A program made the translations under genes and the position numbers. This document shows, one piece after another, positions 1-11,629 of a stretch of DNA of 64,000 bases (positions are counted from its first letter, which is position 1; each line of letters begins with the position of its first letter). The notes under the pieces are model-generated. The model saw only the letters and a program-made list of their open reading frames with translations, did not search any database and was not told the DNA's origin. The stretch is from Alectoria sarmentosa (Eukaryota; Ascomycota; Lecanoromycetes; Lecanorales; Parmeliaceae). The stretch covers positions 1-64,000 of the forward strand of contig WOGZ01000103.1 of NCBI GenBank assembly GCA_009733775.1. Reading direction: 5' to 3'.

Positions 1-2934
1 TCGTCTTCGTTTGTTTTTAAATATCATGAATTTAATTCATGGGCCCTGACTTGTAACATTTTTAAAATAATATTATATTTATTTAATAAGATGATTAAAG
101 ATCATAATTTCTCAATGTGATTTTTTAGCGTAAATTGAAATCGTGTTATATATGTAACGTTTAATCTTAATTTGTCGTCGATTAATCGCAATTTACATGA
201 TTTGATCAACGATATCGTTAATAATTTATATTTTTTAACATAATTCGTGTTAACGAAACTTTTTGTTAAGATTTCGATATTTATTAAACAATTTATTATA
301 ATAAATTCTTTTTATGATTGAACGTATTTATGAAAGTTTAATTGTTTTTTTTATTTCAATTTTTTTATAAAATCGCAAAAGAAGAAAATAACGATAACGA
401 GATTTTTTGAATTCATCGTTTATAATTATTTTATCTTTATACGCACTTGATTCTCAATTTTTTTAAAAACGATTTTATTAAAAAAATTCAATTTCTCATT
501 AATTCGACGAAAAAACTCGTGTTATTCGTCTTTAAAATAACGATTTAAATAATTGTCAACTTGATAGCGATGTCTTTTTTGATAAATTAATTAACGATTT
601 TATATATAGCGAAAGCGTTTTCGTTATAATATTTATAATCTTATTTTAAACATTTATAATAACGTTTTTGATTCTTTAACGCTTGTGTTTAATGTGTAAA
701 TAATCGATATCGATTTTTAAATTTTATAAATTCGATGAATTTAATGAATTCGATAATTTGATTTTTTCGAAAATATGAGTTCGAAATTATCGAAAAAGAA
801 AAACCTCTCCTTTCTTTTAACGTTTTCATAAATGTTTTTTTTAACACATTTTTCTTGAAAGAAATTTTACGTGTTTCATCGTTGATTCGAAATTTTATGT
901 TAAATTAACGTAATCGAATTACGAGAGCAGAAAAATCGATAAAAATAATATTATTTATAATTCTATTTCTCAATTATTAAGAGATTAATCTTTTTAAATG
1001 ATTTCGTTTCGATAAATCGATAAAATTTAATAAAGCAATTTCAACGATAAAACGAGCGTAAAAGACAAAAAAAAAATTTGAGATCTTTAACATTTATTGC
1101 GAATTTAAGATTTTGAAATTCTGTTTTCGTCTTTTATTCTCGATTAATCTTTATAAATAACGAATTAAAATCGTATATTATCTCATTAATATTAAAATAA
1201 TAATTTAAAATCGTGATATTAATAAATCTAACTTTGATTATATTATAAACGACGTTTTTATAATAATCGCGAATATAATCAATTTTGCTTTACTTATTCG
1301 AATATAATTTTCAATTATTACGAAATTTGAAATTTAACTTTATATATTAAATTTCGTAAAACTTATTATTTTTTATATCGTGAAACTTTTTAACGTCGAA
1401 TTATTTATTTTTCGATTTATCGAGAATAAAATCTATTATAGTAAAAATGTTATGATAAATAATTTCATATAAGATTATTTTGAATATCGTTATATTTATC
1501 GATGTTATAACACGTTTAATAAAATTAAAGCGTCGAATCTCATCGTCAAAATTCACATATTTCGTATTTTTGAAATTCTCTTTTAAGGTCGTAACCTTTA
1601 CCGCGATCAATTCTTTTTTGAAATTAAAGATTTCTTCAACTCGATTATTAATCAAATCGCAATATTTCTCGCGAAGATATCGCAATTATTTGATTTTTTT
1701 TTGTTATTTTTTCAACATTTTAATAAATTTCTTTAATTGTTATATTATAAAAATAAGATATTATTTATTAATATAAATATTTTAAATGAAATTTAAAATT
1801 TATTTATGATAAATAACGATATTGATAATCATCGTTCGAATCGCGTTATATCACTTTTTTGAATGTTGAGAGACGCTTTTTAAAAAGCGCTCATTAATTT
1901 GTATTTTCTTAAATAAAGTTTTTTCATCTTTATTCTCGACATTAATGTTTTTAAATAATACGAATTCTTCTTCGAATTCGTCTGATTTAATTATATATCG
2001 TCGCGATTTATCGCGGAATTTGTTTTCTTTTTTTCTAAATGAATGTTTTTCACGATTCGAATTTTTTAATTCTTCGAATCATGATGAAGATGTTTTTTAT
2101 ATAAAATTTGATTGAATAATTTAATTTTGAAAGAGATTTAACGAAAATTTTTGAGATATGAGAGATGAAGGATCAGAGATTTCAATCTCGTTTCTCGTTG
2201 ATTTCTTTAATAAGACATTTTTTATTATTGTTAAAATCGATTCTTTTTTAATTTCAATGAGATTTCTTTTTGTGCAGAATTTAAATATGAAATTTCGTGT
2301 ATTTGTGTGTAACGAGTGAACTTTATTCAATTTATTCTTTTTTCGTTTTCGTTTTCGTTAACGTCGAATACGTCGAAATTATGATAATAATGTTATCGTA
2401 TTTACGCAGTGCGCACGCACAATAAAGTTTATACGCGTATTTATTTTAATTAAGTGATCAACTTGCAAGTTATTATTATTTAAAAGAATAATTAAAATTA
2501 TGTTAAAGATTATACGTAAAACTAAATAATGTTTAAACGTGATTTAAATGAAATTTTAATTATGAGATTTTAAATACAAATATATAATGTAAAAGTAAAA
2601 GATTAAATTATAACTTGACACATTAATGTAAAACTGAGCCGTAAAGCTAATTTTGATCGATGATAATAAATTATATCGAACTTAAAATCATAACATCGAT
2701 CGATTTTTAATGTGCATTTAATGACCTGAAAATAAAATTTTCAAAAAATCGTTTTTTTGCAAAAAGTGAAATTTTTTATATGAGACACCGTGACGGATAT
2801 GTTTAAAAAAATATAATCGTTTTCAAATTTCGACATTTTCATTTTTATTATCCGCGATTGATTTTATTATCGTTATTTTTTAAAAAAGAAAAAAGAGAGC
2901 GAGGAAAGAAAAAAGGTGGTTATTATCGTCGATC

Positions 2935-3480
2935 TCACTGTCGTTATTCGATGTTTATTTTACCTATTTAACGCACACTTCATTATCGCTATTCGATGTT
3001 TATTTTATTTATTTACTAATTATCTCATTATCGTTATTCGATTTTGATTCTCGCGAGAGTCGAAATTCGTGTTTTTTAAAAAACATTTATTACGCGCTCG
3101 ATGATTTTATTATCGTTACTCGAAGATTATCTTATTGTTATTATTTTACGCTCGACTTATTATCGTTATTTAACGCTCATTTTATTGTTATTATTCGATT
3201 TTAATTTTTATAAAAGTCGAAATTCGTATTTTATTAAAACATTTTCATTATGCGTTCGAGAATCTTATTGTTATTATTCGATATTTATTATACACTCGAT
3301 AATTTTATTATCGTTATTCGATGTTTATTTTAATTATTCGATATTTATTTTATTATCGTTATTCGATTTTAATTTTCGTGAGAGTTTAAATTCGTGTTTT
3401 TCGCACATCTTTATTGTGCGCCCGATAATCTTATTGTTATTATTCGACGATTATTTTATTTATTCGACGCTCGACGTTTA
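2935..3480. repeat. Decayed tandem repeat, period about 160 bp
   Basis: A phrase of the form ATTCGATTTTRATTYTCG, followed by a GAGAGTCGAAATTCGTG-like segment, recurs starting near 3036, 3193 and 3361, so the spacing is about 157 and 168 bp. Between these lie repeated TTATCGTTATTCGATGTTTA-type sub-motifs. The copies differ mostly by C/T and G/A changes, as expected of a RIP-mutated satellite or tandem array. No ORF is supported. Confidence 0.7.
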
Positions 3481-4317
3481 AAAGAGAAGAGAAAAAAATA
3501 TAAGAGATGTTAATGTATGCGACTATAAAGAAAATGTGATTTTTCACCTTTATTACTTAGTTTTCAGCGTCGTAAGTGTTGAAATTCGTGATTTTGTTAT
3601 ATAGTTTTATTCGAGTGAAAGTGTTGAAATAATTAAGTTCGTTTTATTTTTCTTATTCGACTGTCGTCGAATATAAGCTTAATAAGTTTTATATTTTATA
3701 TAATATTTTAATCAAATAATCTATTATTTACTTTTAATAAAATAATTAATTTATTAATATCAAAAAGATTTTTTTTATATCGAAAATAATAAAAAAGATA
3801 ATAAAATTTATAATAAAGATATAAACGTTGAAAGTTTTTAATAAAATCAAAATTTGAGTTTATTTATAAAATATCGTATAAAGTAATTTTATATTAAAAT
3901 AACTTATAATTTATATATTAAAGAATATAATAAATAATAACATATATTTATAAAATTATAAATTAAAGCCTAATTTTTCGACGATATTTGATTTTTGTTT
4001 TTTCGATATTTTTCGGCAAAGAACATTTAGTTTATTTGCTTATAAATTATTATTAATATTATTAATAAATTATCGTTATTTCGCGCTTTTCGTTTAAATT
4101 CGTTATATTTCGATTTCGCTAAATTATTCGATTAATGCTTTAATAAATATTAATATACGATAATAATTAATCGTTCGTTATATTTTTCAACGATATTTTA
4201 ATTTTCGAAGGTTTTAAATAAATATTATCGAAAGTACATTTTACATCGCATTATCATCGACGAATTAAGATTTTTAATTAATTTTAATTTAATAATCGCG
4301 ATTTTGAAAATGTTTCG

Positions 4318-4322
<5 letters not shown>

Positions 4323-4355
<33 letters not shown>
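4323..4355 (+). repeat. 33-nt poly-A run
   Basis: Thirty-three consecutive A residues, bordered by TTT and TTTTT, inside the AT-rich block. It may be a simple slippage tract or the fossil tail of a non-LTR or processed insertion; no target-site duplication can be confirmed because the flanks are heavily mutated. Confidence 0.8.
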
Positions 4356-4359
<4 letters not shown>

Positions 4360-5690
4360 TAAAAAAATTTCGAAAGAAAAGAGTTTAAATTAAAATTAAT
4401 ATTATAAATTAAAGAGATTTCGAAACTCATCAAAAAACTAATTATTATAAATTACATATATAATTTTAATATTTTCGAATAAAAGGCTTAAAGTTAATTT
4501 GTTTATAAATAATTCAATAATTTAAATTTTAAACAATTATCACATTAACGAGATATTCGATTAACGAAAAAATTAAAAATTATTAAATAAATGAAACGCG
4601 AATTTAAAATCTTTTATCGAATTTATATATTACGAAATATATGTTTTAATTATCGACATTAATTTCAATTTTCGAATTATTATATAAAATATTTAATTTT
4701 AAAGAATTTATCATCGTAATTATATTAAAAATAACGATTTATTATTTTCAAGATTATCAAATAAAAATAAAGATAAAAATACATTTAAGAATAATTAATT
4801 ATTTTAACAAATATTTCGAAAATGAATGTAATAACACGATAAAAAATCTCTGAAACGCGTTATTTTTTATATAAAATTATAATTATTTCGCGTTAATAAT
4901 AAAACGTTTCGAGAAGTTTAATATCGAGAAATCGAGTTAAATGAAATTCACGATTATCGCATTTATAAAAAATAAGAATTATAACAATTAACACGTTTTT
5001 ATGCACGATAACTTTTTTCAAAATCGAGTTTTTTACGATAAAAATTAATTCGAGGATTTTATCGATTAAGTTTTACATAATTATATAAACTCTTTATTTA
5101 AATTAATTTCATAAATAATTACGATCAAAAAACGACGAACGAGATAATTAATTTTGATTATAAAATATGAATATAACGACGTGACATATTAATTTCGATT
5201 CGAATCGTGAAATAAAACGAAAACGAAGGTGTATAAAAGAATAAAAATTTTAAAAATCTTAAATTGAATTATAAAGAGCATTAATTTCGATAATAAATTA
5301 TTAAAATCGTTAAATATAAGAATTAAAGATATAATAAACATTATTATAACGATTATTAACATCGAAAAGACATTATAATAAAATAATCATTCGATGAATA
5401 AGCATTTACATAATTTCACGAATCGTTATCGAAACAAACATTTGTTTAAAGCGAATTTTAATTCAAAAACAAGATCGAATTAATAATCACTTTAAAGAAT
5501 AAAACATAAAACGATGTTTTTTTTAAGCGATTATATAAGAGTGTAATTAATTTATCAAATAATAATTGATAAAAAAATTGTGAAAACGATTTAATAAAGT
5601 CACAAGAGTAGAATTATAAGAGTTAAATTGTGTTTATTTGATTTCGATTTATTATTACTTGATTTACTTGTTTGTTTTGTTTATGTTATG

Positions 5691-6437
5691 CTTTAAGGCG
5701 CTTTAATAACACATATGTATTTAATCGAACATGGCCGAAGAGGTCGAGTGGGGAAAAACGGTCTCACCATAGCCTATAAGGTTATGGGGGCGCCCCTCCG
5801 ACGTAGGAATTACACACACACACACACTGGGAAGCCCGCGCCCCCAGCACATATTTTCTACTCTCTAGTCGTGTTTTATAATCAAATCGCCACAAGAAAC
5901 TAAATGACCCCTTGAAATTACAAAAACGAGGTTGTAACAACCTCTCTATTACTAAGGTAGCTGCCGACCGTGTCGAGAATGGCGGACAATCTTTCTGCTA
6001 TTATGCATCACAGGCCAAGTCCCCGTTGCCAAGCTCAAGTATAAGCAGTTGACGGCGGTGCTGCCCCCGAGCGCGGCGGGATTGCGTTCGGGATAAGCAG
6101 ACTTGAGTAAGGAAGCTTGTAGAACTTGGTGGGATATGTATATCACATTGATAACCACTTACTTTACTGTGCGTGAACAGAAAAGATTGACCAAAAGGGA
6201 TTTCGCAAACTTGCACATTTGAGGGACTAAGACACTTGGTTGCCACCTTTGCAGGGCTGACTAAATGCCAAATTCATCCCGCTTGGATTTGAGCACAATA
6301 ATTGGCATATCTTGATTCTTCACACCTTACCCCAGATTCAGAAACTTTCCCTTGCCAAATCACTCGAGTTGGTTTGACCACCGAGAAACAAGCGCTTCAG
6401 TATATCCTACTCTCGAATTCTTGACCAACTCAACAGC
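5691..6437. other. Intergenic border segment, no gene seen
   Basis: This segment has ordinary composition right after the AT-rich block and a short (CA)n tract at about 5811-5828. Short frames on both strands lack family resemblance. The last few hundred bases are presumably the 5' region of the RNase H-like gene. Confidence 0.6.
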
Positions 6438-7502
6438 ATGACTGAAGTACCTATACCTGGCTCGACAAACTCGCTCGAAGCCGAGGGCGTCATCAAACAA
6501 TCAGAGACTGATTTGCCGCATGCACCTGAACTTGGGAGTGTGAAAATTGCGAAAGAAAAGCCCAATTCTCTCGAGGAGGATTACATACCTCTCGAAGATA
6601 ACTTTACGGACCCAAATCATAACAGAAACCATGGGGCAACTGACGAAACTAACATTGACAAAGCCATGTTGGCGGAAAGAAGACGTTTGCGACGCAGACG
6701 CAGCGAAAGAGAGACACAGCTCCTTCGCCAAGCAAATATCAAAAAAGAAATGACGCGAGCTCGGAGAGCCGCCAGTGCCACGCAAAACTACTCAACCTTC
6801 AGTCTATATGGCAATGGTAACAACGATGCCCTCATCGAGGAATTGAAAATCCCTGTCTACGCATCAAATCTTGTGTACCCATCAGAGCAAGATATTATCG
6901 ATCAAGGCGTCACGTGTTTCGGGGGTCAAATCACCATCCGCCCTCACCTCGAGGCCATGGAATATGCTCTCGACGAATACAAGGGGCGGAGAAAGATACC
7001 AGGTCGAATGACGTTCTGGGTCGACGGTTCTCTTTCACCAAGAGGGGTCTCGGGCACAGCGGCAGTATACAGAGCTAACCCACGCGCAGTCGGCTCGGAG
7101 TGGATTGTCAGAGCATATACCGTACTGGAATTCGACAGACTGGGAACAATCCATACAGAAGCTTTGGCTATCATGCATGCATTGAGGATCGCCTTGGCGA
7201 AAGCCATTCACAATGATGGTACGAATGCGAAAGCCTCCGACGTGGTCATATTCTCCGATTCCATGTCTGCACTCCATAGGATAGAGAATTTTGCACACGA
7301 AGGTCAGTGTTGGGGTAGGCCACTCCTCGGCAGGATTGTTACTTTGGCGAATGAGCTCAGCAATGTCGACGTCAAAGTGCAACTTCACTGGGTACCCGCC
7401 CACAAAGGCATACCCGGTAACTACTTGGCCGATGTTTTGGCCAAGCGAGCTACCAGAAGGAAAATTCCAGAACGGCGATACTTGAGTACAGGACGTGAAT
7501 AG
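6438..7502 (+). CDS. Stand-alone RNase H-like protein (retroelement-derived?)
   Basis: This is a single-exon frame of 354 aa with an ATG in a good context. Residues 1-130 are acidic and then strongly basic, with an arginine-rich run near 78-90. Residues about 190-345 form an RNase H fold of the reverse-transcriptase-associated type. The four expected acidic residues are visible: D196 in FWVDGS, E241 in HTEALAI, D274 in FSDSMSAL and D332 in NYLADVLAKRA. HWVPAHKG precedes the last one, as in LINE-type RNases H. No reverse transcriptase, integrase or endonuclease frame lies beside it, so it is either a domesticated domain or the isolated 3' end of a non-LTR element. It sits about 750 bp from the RIP-like block but carries no stop codons. 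Expected activity is cleavage of RNA in RNA-DNA hybrids; this is inferred from the family, and the cellular role is unknown. Confidence 0.75.
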   Translation: MTEVPIPGSTNSLEAEGVIKQSETDLPHAPELGSVKIAKEKPNSLEEDYIPLEDNFTDPNHNRNHGATDETNIDKAMLAERRRLRRRRSERETQLLRQANIKKEMTRARRAASATQNYSTFSLYGNGNNDALIEELKIPVYASNLVYPSEQDIIDQGVTCFGGQITIRPHLEAMEYALDEYKGRRKIPGRMTFWVDGSLSPRGVSGTAAVYRANPRAVGSEWIVRAYTVLEFDRLGTIHTEALAIMHALRIALAKAIHNDGTNAKASDVVIFSDSMSALHRIENFAHEGQCWGRPLLGRIVTLANELSNVDVKVQLHWVPAHKGIPGNYLADVLAKRATRRKIPERRYLSTGRE

Positions 7503-10044
7503 TTGAACATATCCTAAGTACATCAAGAAAGCCACTACTAGTATCTGGCCCCCAAAACAGCACCCTACCCCTGAGAATAGCAGTTCCCTTTGGCAAAGTA
7601 AATCACTATCTATCGAATCCGCTGAACGCGAGGGCAAATTGCTCAAAGCAAGGAAATATATATTCTTCCCCAACAATACTGGGACCAGGCTCATGATCAA
7701 CAACAAATTGCCGAACCTCGTGTTGCAAGTTGTTGGTAATCATTGGAATGGGTCACTGGGAGCTATCAGAAGTGATGCTTTGCTGTCAAAGCCTTTGGAT
7801 TGAAATCAAACCTTGAGCAGTGGTACTCTACGGCGAAGTAAGTGTGGTTTGGGCTGATGGCTGGACTTTTGATTCTTCTGGCATCGAGGTCTAGAGGCCC
7901 GAGGAGTGACTGCAGAAGGAAATACCTAAGAGTCCGTTGGGAAGTCAGCACGTCTGCTGAGTAAGTTTTTCACTTCCACGAAGGGTAAGCTTCAGACCAA
8001 GTGTGCCTTGCACCTTGCATGGGACTCGAACCCAACATCAAGGGAGCGTCCCCCCAAGCGCCAACCGCCGGACTAGGGTTACCGGTATTGACGAGATCCC
8101 TACCTTTTGATTGATGGATCCACGTCCCGCAGAAGCAATGCCATGAGGATGTTCTAGAAATTTGAAAAGCCATAGTCAGCCATGGTGGTCTTCATGGGAG
8201 AAGGCCTGAAAGGCAATGATGGATATGTACCATAGTTCCGGTAAAGCCAGAGTACTTTTGTGTGAGAGCCCTTTGGCAGACCAGCTTGCTGTACCAAAGC
8301 TTGATGAGAAATGATAAGTCTAGCGAACAAGACGTCAGCAAAGGGCTACCTCTCGGGAGTTGACAGGGTCAAGCAAGGTAGACTGACACTGTGTCAGACC
8401 TCTGCCGCAGTATGAGGCTGATCAGCAGCGATCAAGGCAGAGGGCAGCCGACACTGGAAACAACGGGCATCTGGATTACAGTCAGTCAGCGTGGGGAGCT
8501 TCACCATCTCTGCAGAGACTTCTTGAACGAACGTGTGCTCCTAGGAACCATGTCAACTATGGCTTCAGGCAATCAACCGTGCTAAGTCTCAGCTTAGGGC
8601 TGCAGGAAGTATAGGTAGCTCGCTGAGAGGCTTATGGGCAATAAAGCTTGTGAGGATCGACCATCGATAATGTGGCACTTGTCATAATCAGCAAAGGTGT
8701 CATCAAAGGGTACTGGATGAAGTACGTACCGCGACAGCTAGACAGGCCGAGCACGAGGCTCGGGACCACAGGGTATTGTTAAAGGGAGGGTGTATGAACT
8801 AGAAGAGCAAGAAAGGTCAAACGGTGGAGTGATCAGAGTCAGGGGAATGCTCTCGAATATTTGCAAGGCTGGCGTGGCGGCTGATGGAGCAACCGTGAGG
8901 GCCACGATGAAGCTGTAAGCATGAGAAGATGTGCACATAGATTCCGTCAAGAGTAAAGGCTGAACGAGATCAAGTGGACTAGGAACGTTGGAGCAGAAGG
9001 GCAGAAGTATAGAAGTAGGTTGGAGAGGAGCATGATGAAAGAGAGAAAAAGAAGATTGAGGGAGAACGAGGCTTTAAAGGACTTTCTGAGACGGTTGCCA
9101 GGACGCGTCTGTTGACATTCAGAAAGGGCAATGGTCTAAAAAAGTAGGAAGGAGCCCCTTAGGGTATGGTCAGCAGGACAACAAGATCGCGGAGCAGGAG
9201 CTCGGACCCAGACCGTCAAATCTTTGGCACACATGCTTTCTTCTTGTATACGAGTTGAGATTGCACAGATCCAAGAAGCCGCGCATCAAGCATTGAGCTG
9301 TCCCAAATTCGCAGTCATGCTTCACCCTTCAAAGCAGGAAGGCAGTGGTCTACTACTAAGGACTTTAGGGAAGAGGGGAAAGGCACAAAGTACTTGAGCT
9401 ATATGACAAGGAAGTCGCAATCTTAGGCTACTCGCCGACACGGAGAAGATACCTTGGCGGAGGGCTATAAGATCCGGTAACAATACCTGAACGGTACCCC
9501 GTTTTTAGGATCGCCTTTCGGCGATTGCTATGGAAAGACACGATACGAGCAAGGAATGTGTGCTATGTTATATACATTGATTGGATACCAAGCCTACACT
9601 CTCTGCCGGATCCATTTTTAAATCTCCTCGATCTCCTACAGACAATCACGGGATGGGAAAAGATGCTAGCGAAGGGGCTACTGGAGGGAAACCCGAGCCA
9701 TATATCATTGAAGATGGAACATGAATGCAACTATATAGTCTGATGTCTTTCAAGACCCGAGTAATGCATCTTGAGCTTCATCAGATCTACGAGAAATGCA
9801 GACCCTCCCGTGGATAGAGTCTAGAAAGAAAGCTGAAAAGACCTACTGCATCGCCACGGTCATTCAACGTGAAAAAAAGGCACTCCGAGCATCTCATAGG
9901 ATTCCGGAGGCATCGCGCATGCTGACAGTACATAGATCCCTCTGTTTCTAGCCTTGGGTTTCATTTTTTTCCCTCGACCGAAAGCACAGGTTGGTTTCAG
10001 GTGTCTATTTCACAAACGATACAAACCTCGCCCGTTCTCTCCAC
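7503..10044. other. Long non-coding or fully decayed stretch
   Basis: About 2.5 kb without a credible coding frame: all frames are short and show no recognisable motif. Apart from the pol III box-like relic near 8021-8086 I see no structured feature. It joins directly to the ADE5,7-type pseudogene, so it may be the remains of an ancient duplication or of transposons too decayed to name. Confidence 0.55.
8021..8086 (-). other. tRNA-like / SINE-like pol III promoter relic
   Basis: On the minus strand, GGTTCGAGTCCC (8032-8021) is a perfect match to the RNA polymerase III B box, which is also the T arm of a tRNA. About 45 nt upstream lies TAGTCCGGCGGTTGG, a near match to the A box/D arm. I could not pair a 7-bp acceptor stem or a clean anticodon stem around them, so this is not an intact tRNA gene. 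A tRNA pseudogene or the head of a tRNA-derived SINE are the alternatives. Confidence 0.4.
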
Positions 10045-11120
10045 TAAACTCCCCACAACCTCGAAGGTCTCCCTGTAGGCTCGCAAGAGGTATACAGCCT
10101 CCTGCAATTATCCCTGCCTAACGATCAAGGCCATATCCGAGCCAACGCCGAAAACGCGGGCAAGCTCCTCGCTTTGCTCCCCGCCAGGACGTTTCAGCCA
10201 GCGAAACAATTTTGGTAATCTTCACGAAGTTGCGTCTGAATCTGCTGCCAGACCCTCGGGCAGCATGCGCGGTAAGGTTCTAATAAGAGGCCGCCGCCAG
10301 TAACATGCGCCACGTCTTTGACAAGGTCTTTCGGTACAGCAGCGTAAAGAGGTCCGATATGAAGGTGAGTAGGGTTCAACAGGCTTTCGCCTACTAGCGA
10401 AGATGTCCCCAGGAGTATTTTCACATAAGGCAAGGCCAGCTTCATCTAGAACAAACTAAAGCCATTGCTGTAGCTTCTATTCGAAGTAAGTCCTGGAAAT
10501 AAGTCTCCAGACCCAATGCTCTCCTAGTCCGGCAGTGGTCATTATTTTACTCATTCAGTTTGTACGTTTCTCCTGTTTCGGCAGGCTGTACAAGTCTGTG
10601 CGAAACTGCTCGGTGAGCGATGTATTTTCTGTACTGTATTCCCAGCAAATGAATATTGGACATGGTCTTGTAAGCTTCAGACAGCACACCTTCAGCTTAG
10701 GCGCTTTAGATATTGTAGCGATGACTCGACAACCGGATGACTCCAGGATACCAGAATCGATCGATGTGCCGACGTGAATGATCAGAATTTCTGCGATTCA
10801 TGAGGCGATCGAGTCAGTGGTTATGGCGTCACCACGTACATATGGCCCAGGATAACCCCGGGCTGCAGCAACCACAGTGACTGAGCCCCCAGGCTTGGAG
10901 CCAAAATCCGTGCTATCCAGATAGCCGTCCACGTAAGCAACCATGATTTTGGCAAGGTCTTGAATGAAGAATAGTACCACTGTTTGTGTTTCGGGATCGC
11001 CAAACCGAGCGTTTTATTCGAGCACGTGAGGGCCATCTTTGGTAAGCAAGATTTCATTAAATAACAGACCATTGAAATGGGCGTTTGCTCGGCTCGCATT
11101 CCGTTCATGGTTGACTCTTC
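10045..11120 (-). pseudogene. Decayed bifunctional GAR synthetase / AIR synthase (ADE5,7-type)
   Basis: Reading the minus strand recovers, in gene order, pieces of the bifunctional purine-biosynthesis enzyme (GAR synthetase fused to AIR synthase). The GARS part gives NGMRAE, then in another frame TKDGPHVLE, a stop at the position of an aromatic residue, and NARFGDPETQ. The GARS end gives GYLDSTDFGSKPG and GCRVIAT, then YRKYIAHRA. The AIRS part gives SNGFSL, a stop, VGESLLNPTH, DLVKDVAHVTGGG, LPRMLPEGLAA and FRWLKRPGG. At least two frameshifts, several stops, loss of the GARS N-terminal and ATP-grasp region and a deletion of most of the AIRS N-terminal half show it is non-functional. A working copy is presumably elsewhere in the genome. 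Confidence 0.9.
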
Positions 11121-11629
11121 AGACCTGAAAGTCATGTCCTCATTCTCGTTGAAAGCTGTCGAAAATTTTCGTCAACGTCAAGCACGTTAGTAATCTGCAC
11201 GCAGTCATTGGACGGATGTTCGTGAATCGCAGCAGTCTGCTTCACGTGCTGATCTAAAACTTCTTACGCTTGTCTGAGTCTCAGTCTTAGAGCTCTTGTT
11301 CGTTGGTAGAGCTCCCCTCTTTTTTGGTTTCTCAGAATGCGATCGTCACATTCAGAAGACATGATCATTCAAAAGAAGTAGAATTTCAGTGAGGCCACCT
11401 TATATCACCCTAGACTTGATAGGGTGTAGGGTATATTTCTGCCGGCTTGGCGTTCGGCTTGGCTATCAAACAATTGAATCTGGCAGTCACTCAACGACTC
11501 TTCTGTCTCACTTTCGAGGACTGTTCATCGACAACAATCTGTCCACTCCAAACTCCAAGCTGGATGTAGCAGACTTATAACGTGAGTAACTCTTAGTGCT
11601 GATACATGTCTCATCGCTAGATATACAAT
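11121..11629. promoter_or_regulatory. 5' region of PRP3
   Basis: No gene is seen here. GTGAGT at 11582 and TCGCTAG ending at 11620 could bound a very short 5'-UTR intron just before the PRP3 start codon; at 39 nt it would be at the lower limit for fungi, so this is only a suggestion. Confidence 0.4.

Larger units (their letters stand above)
1..5690. other. Gene-free AT-rich block, probably RIP-degraded repeat DNA
   Basis: The whole stretch is strikingly AT-rich, full of TpA and poor in CpA, yet TCG/ACG trinucleotides are still common. That pattern fits repeat-induced point mutation, which in Pezizomycotina favours CpA to TpA changes and spares many CpG sites. Open frames here are short, lysine/isoleucine/phenylalanine-rich and match no family; I treat them as chance. 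Composition changes abruptly near 5690 to ordinary gene-bearing DNA. The original sequence may have been transposons, a subtelomere or a pericentromere; nothing recognisable is left except a decayed tandem repeat and a poly-A run. Confidence 0.85.

Noticed and set aside
1480..3481. Frames of 70-126 codons in the AT-rich block
   Set aside because: Ile/Phe/Leu/Tyr/Ser-rich translations typical of RIP-mutated AT-rich DNA, with antisense frames of similar length.
8021..8086. An intact tRNA gene
   Set aside because: Only A and B boxes are present; no acceptor stem or anticodon stem could be paired.
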